Notes under the pieces: generated by a model
The model's database searches: none
Told to the model about the DNA's origin: nothing
The model's input: the letters and a program-made list of their open reading frames with translations, nothing else
Position numbers and translations under genes: made by a program
Shown: piece by piece, positions 7,923 through 11,383 of the stretch
How positions within the stretch are numbered: the stretch's first letter is position 1
Layout: each line of letters opens with the position of its first letter
DNA from: Deltaproteobacteria bacterium
GTDB lineage: Bacteria; Desulfobacterota; Desulfobulbia; Desulfobulbales; VMSU01
DNA: 11,383 nucleotides
NCBI GenBank assembly: GCA_021789795.1
Contig: JAJYJA010000070.1
Coordinates: 1 to 11,383, forward strand
Reading direction: 5' to 3'

Positions 7923-8965
7923 GCTATCGCTCAAAGAGGCCGGGGTAAAACGTGATGAGTGGCGGCGCTTGTTGCTGTCTGGCATAGACCCTGGCCAGAA
8001 GAGGAAGGCTGAAAATGTCGCCCAGTCAGGTGAGGGCTCTTTCGAGGCCGTGGCCCGTGAGTGGTTCGAGAAGAAAAAAGGGGGATGGGCCGTATCGCAT
8101 TCCGAAAAGATAATCGCCCGCTTGGAAAATGATGTCTTCCCATGGCTCGGTGCCAAACCCGTCAACCAAGTGACCGCTCCAGACCTCTTGATGGTCGTTC
8201 GACGCATCGAAGAACGAGGAGCCGTGGACACCGCCCACCGGGCACTGCAGAATTGCGGCCAAGTCTTTCGCTATGCCATCGTCACCGGCCGGGCCGAGCG
8301 AAATCCCGCCGCCGATCTGCATGGGGCATTGAAGCCCATCCGCAAAGAGCACTACCCTGACCGATCCTAAAGACGTCGCCGCTTTGATCCGGGACATCAC
8401 TGCCTACGAAGGCTCCTTTGTCGTGCGTTGCGCCTTAAAGCTCACGCCACTATTTTTCATGCGTCCAGGCGAGCTGCGCAACGCCGAATGGCAATGGGTC
8501 GACTTCGAACGTAAGGAAATCCGCTATCATGTCAGCAAGACCCGCACCGATCACATTGTCCCTTTAGCGCGGCAGGCGGTGGAACTCTTGCAAGAACTCC
8601 ACGCCTTGACCGGAGAGGGCAAGTACCTCTTTTCATCCACCAAGACAGGCGATCGGCCGATCAGCAACAACACCATCAATGCCGCCCTCCGCCTCCTTGG
8701 CTACGACACTAAAAAGGACATCTGTGCCCATGGCTTCCGAGCCATGGCACGAACTATTCTCCACGAAGAGTTGAAGAAGGTTGACCCCAACATCATTGAG
8801 CGGCAGCTGGTCCATAAAGTGGCAGGCCCCCTGGGGGCAGCCTATGACCGGACCCAGTTTCTCAAAGAGCGCAAGGCGATCATGCAAATTTGGGCTGACT
8901 ATCTCGACGAGCTGGCAGCTGGTGGCCAGATCATTCCCATCGAAACCAAGACCGCTTTCAGATAA
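7750..8965 (+). pseudogene. P4-type tyrosine integrase split by a frameshift
   Basis: Integrases of this family catalyse island integration and excision at tRNA genes. The first reading frame (7750-8370, 206 codons) holds the DUF4102-type arm-binding domain, with WWRFKYRFGGKEKLLSVGTY, and the SAM-like core-binding domain up to about ALKPIRKEHY. The frame is then lost and stops at TAA 8368-8370. The next frame, open from about 8357 (LTDPKDVAAL) to 8965, holds the complete catalytic domain: RPGELR with the first Arg, HGFR, and the Tyr in AAYDRTQFL. Joined, the two give about 405 residues, the normal length. The break lies at 8353-8359, at a CCC run, and shifts the frame by one base. AGAGGT precedes the ATG at 7750. 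The gene may be inactive, may make two polypeptides, or may reflect a sequencing error. Confidence 0.88.
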
Positions 8966-9061
8966 CAACCCCTGATATAATATCCCCTCCTGACAAGGCA
9001 TATTACAAACTCGTAGAGCTGGCTGAAAAAAAATGGCCGCGATACTCCTGAGGATGACATT

Positions 9062-9661
9062 TTGTTATGGGCCAAAGACGGGAAGCTGACACTATCGGTC
9101 TATCGCCCGATGGCCGACAAGGAAAATGACTTCTGGCCCATCGAGCCAAACGAGCTCAATGGTTTCCTGCAGAACAACGAGTCAGTCTGGTGTTCGTATT
9201 GTGACGACTCCATCTCCGAATTGCTCCAGCGATCAGATTTGCTCGTCATAGCCGCAGAGGTAAAACGGCTTGAGACAGCCTTCCCTGAGCTGACACAGGC
9301 CGAACACTCCCATGACGAAAAAGTGCCCTCGGCGATTATCGCACCTCCTCCCGATCCCGCACCCGCCGCAAAGAAATCCAGACGACGCCACGGCGTACGG
9401 ACACGTATGACCTTGGCCGTTGAAAACGCTAGGGTAGTCCTGATCAAGAGCAAAAAACGTGAACCGACCACACAAGCTGTTTTCAACCTCCTCGCCAATG
9501 ACGATCAAACCGGTACGGTGGTGGATCAGACCAAAGACCGCAAAGGCAATCCCGTCCTGGTCTGGGAAGACAACGATGGACGCATTCACGAAATAAGCTA
9601 CCGCACCGTTGGCAATAGACTGATTGAAATCCGCAACAGAAACAAACAGATAAAGGAGTAA
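9062..9661 (+). CDS. uncharacterised island protein, two-domain, disturbed start
   Basis: I do not recognise this protein. As drawn it has 199 residues from a TTG at 9062 with no ribosome binding site, so the true start is doubtful. The N-terminal part (LLWAKDGKLTLSVYRP, then WPIEPNELNGFLQNN) looks like a small sequence-binding fold. A Pro/Ala/Lys/Arg-rich linker spans about 85-112. The C-terminal part includes RMTLAVENARVVLIKSKKREP and ends in NRNKQIKE. Removing one A from the eight-A run at 9026-9033 would extend the frame upstream to YYKLVELAEKNGRDTPEDDI, which joins smoothly. It lies between the integrase and alpA-type genes. A regulatory or DNA-binding role is only a guess from position and basic linker. 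Confidence 0.6.
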   Translation: MLWAKDGKLTLSVYRPMADKENDFWPIEPNELNGFLQNNESVWCSYCDDSISELLQRSDLLVIAAEVKRLETAFPELTQAEHSHDEKVPSAIIAPPPDPAPAAKKSRRRHGVRTRMTLAVENARVVLIKSKKREPTTQAVFNLLANDDQTGTVVDQTKDRKGNPVLVWEDNDGRIHEISYRTVGNRLIEIRNRNKQIKE

Positions 9662-9681
9662 TTCCCGCCTCGCCGATTCAC

Positions 9682-9761
9682 GGTTATCGCCCGTTTATCA
9701 TAACCCTGCCCCCCACCGCATATAGTCTCCCGGAAGAAGCCACTGGCACAATTTTGTGCCA
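9682..9761. promoter_or_regulatory. operator candidates upstream of the AlpA-type gene
   Basis: TGGCACAATTTTGTGCCA (9744-9761) is an 18-base near-perfect palindrome with eight-base arms, ending 26 bases before the ATG at 9788. A second inverted repeat, GGTTAT (9682-9687) with ATAACC (9700-9705), lies further upstream. TATAGT at 9721-9726 could be a -10 box but has no good -35. The 18-mer would then sit in the early transcribed region, a usual place for a repressor site. The palindromes are seen directly; their use is inferred. Confidence 0.5.
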
Positions 9762-9787
9762 CCTAATTCCACCCAAGGAGGCAATGT

Positions 9788-10072
9788 ATGTCAGACTCAA
9801 AAGCACCCTTACCCGTCTGCCATGACCGGCAGACACCACCCGCAAACAGCAGTCCATCTCCAGGCAAACCGCCGAAACTCATCCGGCGGCCACTCGTTGA
9901 ACAACGCACCGGCCTTTCCAGAAGTTCGATCTACGCCCGCATGGCGGAAGGCACTTTCCCTCTGGCTGTACCACTTGGCGGTCGAGCCGTGGCTTGGATC
10001 GAAGATGAAATCGACGAGTGGGTTCGCGGGGTCATCGAGGCCAGAGCTTACCGCACGGCGAAGGAGGCATAA
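9788..10072 (+). CDS. AlpA-family helix-turn-helix regulator
   Basis: AlpA-type proteins are small MerR/excisionase-like DNA-binding proteins of prophages and islands that activate integrase expression or aid excision. This 94-residue protein has a Pro/Ser-rich N-terminus of about 30 residues. The AlpA core follows: LIRRPLVEQRTGLSRSSIYA (31-50), with the recognition helix around SRSSIYARM, then GTFPLAVPLGGRAVAWIEDE and IDEWVRG near 75-81. Family members average about 65-90 residues, so it is complete. A near-ideal AAGGAGG precedes the ATG. Palindromes upstream suggest autoregulation or control by another island repressor. The stop is 2 bases before the next gene's ATG, and the next RBS lies inside this gene, so the two are co-translated. 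Confidence 0.9.
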   Translation: MSDSKAPLPVCHDRQTPPANSSPSPGKPPKLIRRPLVEQRTGLSRSSIYARMAEGTFPLAVPLGGRAVAWIEDEIDEWVRGVIEARAYRTAKEA

Positions 10073-10074
10073 CC

Positions 10075-11283
10075 ATGAATGCCAAATCCGCTGTACATGC
10101 CCCGTGGGTCGACAAGGGCAAACACGCCTCGCCCATCGATAAAGACCAACTCCTGGCCAGCATCAGCATTGCCGCAGTCTTGGCAGACATATTGCCGGCT
10201 GGCCAAGTCAAAAAGCACGAGTACCATCACCTGTGCCCTTTCCACGATGATCAGCGTCTGGGCAATGCCTCAACCAACATCGACACTGGTTTCGGCAAGT
10301 GCCTGTCCTGTGGCAAGGGATGGGACCTCTTCAGCCTGACCCAACAGGTGGTCAATTCGGTCTCCTCTTTTGACGAGGCCCTGACCTATCTGAATACCCG
10401 CTACGGGAGCGGAACAACCCTAGATCATCGAAGAACGGAACAACGATCATCTGCCAAAGAGGACGGCCTCGTTCCCGTCCTGCCAATCCCGGATGATGCC
10501 CCAACGCCGCCACTGGCTCAGTACCACCTCGGCAGGCCAACTCGCCAGTGGATATACCGCGACCTGGATGGACGGCATCTCGGGTATGTCTGCCGCTTCG
10601 ACCGCCCAAGAAAGCGCAAAGAGTTCATGCCGCTTACCCTGTGGCGCGACCAGCATGGCACCATGGCTTGGCACTGGAAGCACTGGCCAGAGCCCAGGCC
10701 CCTGTATGGTCTCGAACGGCTGGCCCAGACAGACCAGCAGGGTGTTGAGCCGCAGACAGTTGTGATTGTCGAGGGAGAGAAGACGGCCGACGCCGTGCGC
10801 GATCTGCTTGACGATCAGGCCTATTGCGTGATGACCTGGCCAGGCGGCAGCAATGCGGTCAGCAAGGCCGACTTCCGACCTCTGGCCAACCGGCACTGCT
10901 GCATCATCCCCGACAACGATGCGGCTGGCTTTAAGGCGGCGTTGACCGTAGTCAAAACCCTCGCGGGTATGGCCGCGTCTCTGCACACCATTCCACCGCC
11001 TGTGGACAAGGCTAGTGGTTGGGACCTGGCCGATGCCAAGGCCGAAGGCTGGACAGGCGAGCAGGCACTCGCCTATCTGAACGGACCTCGCCTTACGGCC
11101 GAAGAGTTTGCGCGGTGGCTGCAAGGAGCCACAACGAACTCTGACCCAAGCCCTGATCAGACAGCGAACCATGATCAGCCTTCACCCTCTGATTCTGGCG
11201 ATGGAGAAGAGCCTATCTCGCAAGATGCCCCAACGATTCCAGCGGACTCAGAGCGTCCGATAGTGTCACCCGATAATTGTTAG
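10075..11283 (+). CDS. CHC2 zinc-finger / TOPRIM primase-like protein
   Basis: This 402-residue protein resembles the primase part of phage and island replication proteins. A CHC2-type zinc finger is visible as CPFH (Cys54, His57) and CLSC (Cys76, Cys79), then GKGWDLFSL. A middle region with YRDLDGRHLGYVCRFDRP and HWPEPRPLYGLERL leads to a TOPRIM domain: VVIVEGEKTADAV with Glu233, then IIPDND with Asp280 and Asp282. These are the acidic metal-binding residues needed for primer synthesis. No Walker A or helicase domain follows. Instead the last 50 or so residues are Pro/Ser/Asp-rich and look disordered. AAGGAGG lies 7 bases before ATG 10075. The stop overlaps the end of a convergent transposase-like frame, so the tail may be a truncation product. 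A helicase partner could lie beyond the window. Confidence 0.88.
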   Translation: MNAKSAVHAPWVDKGKHASPIDKDQLLASISIAAVLADILPAGQVKKHEYHHLCPFHDDQRLGNASTNIDTGFGKCLSCGKGWDLFSLTQQVVNSVSSFDEALTYLNTRYGSGTTLDHRRTEQRSSAKEDGLVPVLPIPDDAPTPPLAQYHLGRPTRQWIYRDLDGRHLGYVCRFDRPRKRKEFMPLTLWRDQHGTMAWHWKHWPEPRPLYGLERLAQTDQQGVEPQTVVIVEGEKTADAVRDLLDDQAYCVMTWPGGSNAVSKADFRPLANRHCCIIPDNDAAGFKAALTVVKTLAGMAASLHTIPPPVDKASGWDLADAKAEGWTGEQALAYLNGPRLTAEEFARWLQGATTNSDPSPDQTANHDQPSPSDSGDGEEPISQDAPTIPADSERPIVSPDNC

Positions 11284-11383
11284 CTCATGGGGTGGGCCAA
11301 AATTTCATCCAGTGACCAAACCCGGTCGATCAGCTTGGCGGCCATCGCAGGGGTTCTTTCGATTTTTTTATCTTCGATGCGAA
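11280..11383 (-). CDS. transposase-like protein, C-terminal fragment
   Basis: On the minus strand an open frame enters from the right edge and ends at TAA (11282-11280). It reads RIEDKKIER, TPAMAAKLIDRVWSLDEIL and AHPMS. The TPAMAAxLxDxxWSLxEIL pattern is typical of the C-termini of IS1-like and related insertion-sequence transposases as I recall them. Only 33 codons are visible, so the family is not certain. Its stop overlaps the primase stop by three bases, which leaves no room for an IS end between them. The IS end, if present, would be inside the primase 3' coding region. Confidence 0.5.
   Translation of the reverse strand, partial: RIEDKKIERTPAMAAKLIDRVWSLDEILAHPMS

Noticed and set aside
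8353..8370. Programmed frameshift in the integrase
   Set aside because: The zero-frame stop is four codons after the break and there is no clear slippery site with stimulatory element; a mutation or sequence error is simpler.
9744..9761. Sigma-54 promoter (TGGCAC-like)
   Set aside because: The GG and GC elements are 13 bases apart rather than 12, and TTGTGC does not match the -12 box; the palindrome explains the sequence better.
10018..10074. N-terminal extension of the primase-like protein
   Set aside because: It overlaps the AlpA-type gene without an RBS, while ATG 10075 has AAGGAGG at the right distance.
7465..11383. CRISPR array, toxin-antitoxin or defence genes in the island part
   Set aside because: No regularly spaced repeats and no recognisable defence or toxin proteins are present in the visible part of the element.

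Overview
The window joins a conserved cell-shape locus to the left end of an integrated mobile element. The coding DNA is GC-rich. The proteins are those of a rod-shaped Gram-negative bacterium: MreBCD, PBP2 and RodA, plus a small outer-membrane-type lipoprotein. The lipoprotein, the CXXC protein at the left edge and the style of the mobile element suggest a Desulfobacterota (deltaproteobacterial) host. That is an impression, not a proof.

Left part (1-1556). At the edge, on the minus strand, is the first 18 codons of a zinc-ribbon protein with a strong ribosome binding site. It is divergent from a small BamE/SmpA-like lipoprotein gene, which overlaps pcm (protein-L-isoaspartate methyltransferase). 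The 469-base gap between the divergent genes holds a foldback repeat and three further hairpins.

Central part (1565-6996). On the minus strand, in transcription order, are mreB, mreC, mreD, mrdA (PBP2) and rodA. They are packed with gaps of 12 bases or less, or with short overlaps, so they look like one operon for the elongasome. MreB organises the machine under the membrane, and MreC and MreD link it to the periplasm. RodA polymerises glycan and PBP2 crosslinks it. The operon ends 8 bases from the convergent pcm stop.

Boundary (6997-7749). The mreB leader contains a second, shorter, inverted copy of the foldback repeat. An intact tRNA-Ala(GGC) gene points the other way. Just beyond its CCA end are a terminator and a cluster of short repeats (TGGGGGTAA, TTCCAG/GTTCCA) that look like recombinase-binding sites.

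Right part (7750-11383). A P4-type tyrosine integrase is split by a frameshift. It is followed by an unrecognised two-domain protein whose start is disturbed by a run of eight A, an AlpA-type regulator behind palindromic operator candidates, and a CHC2/TOPRIM primase-like protein. The last 104 bases, on the minus strand, encode what looks like a transposase C-terminus. The tRNA, integrase, AlpA and primase layout is that of a P4-like integrative island. Only its integrase-proximal end is visible; the cargo and attR lie to the right, outside the window.
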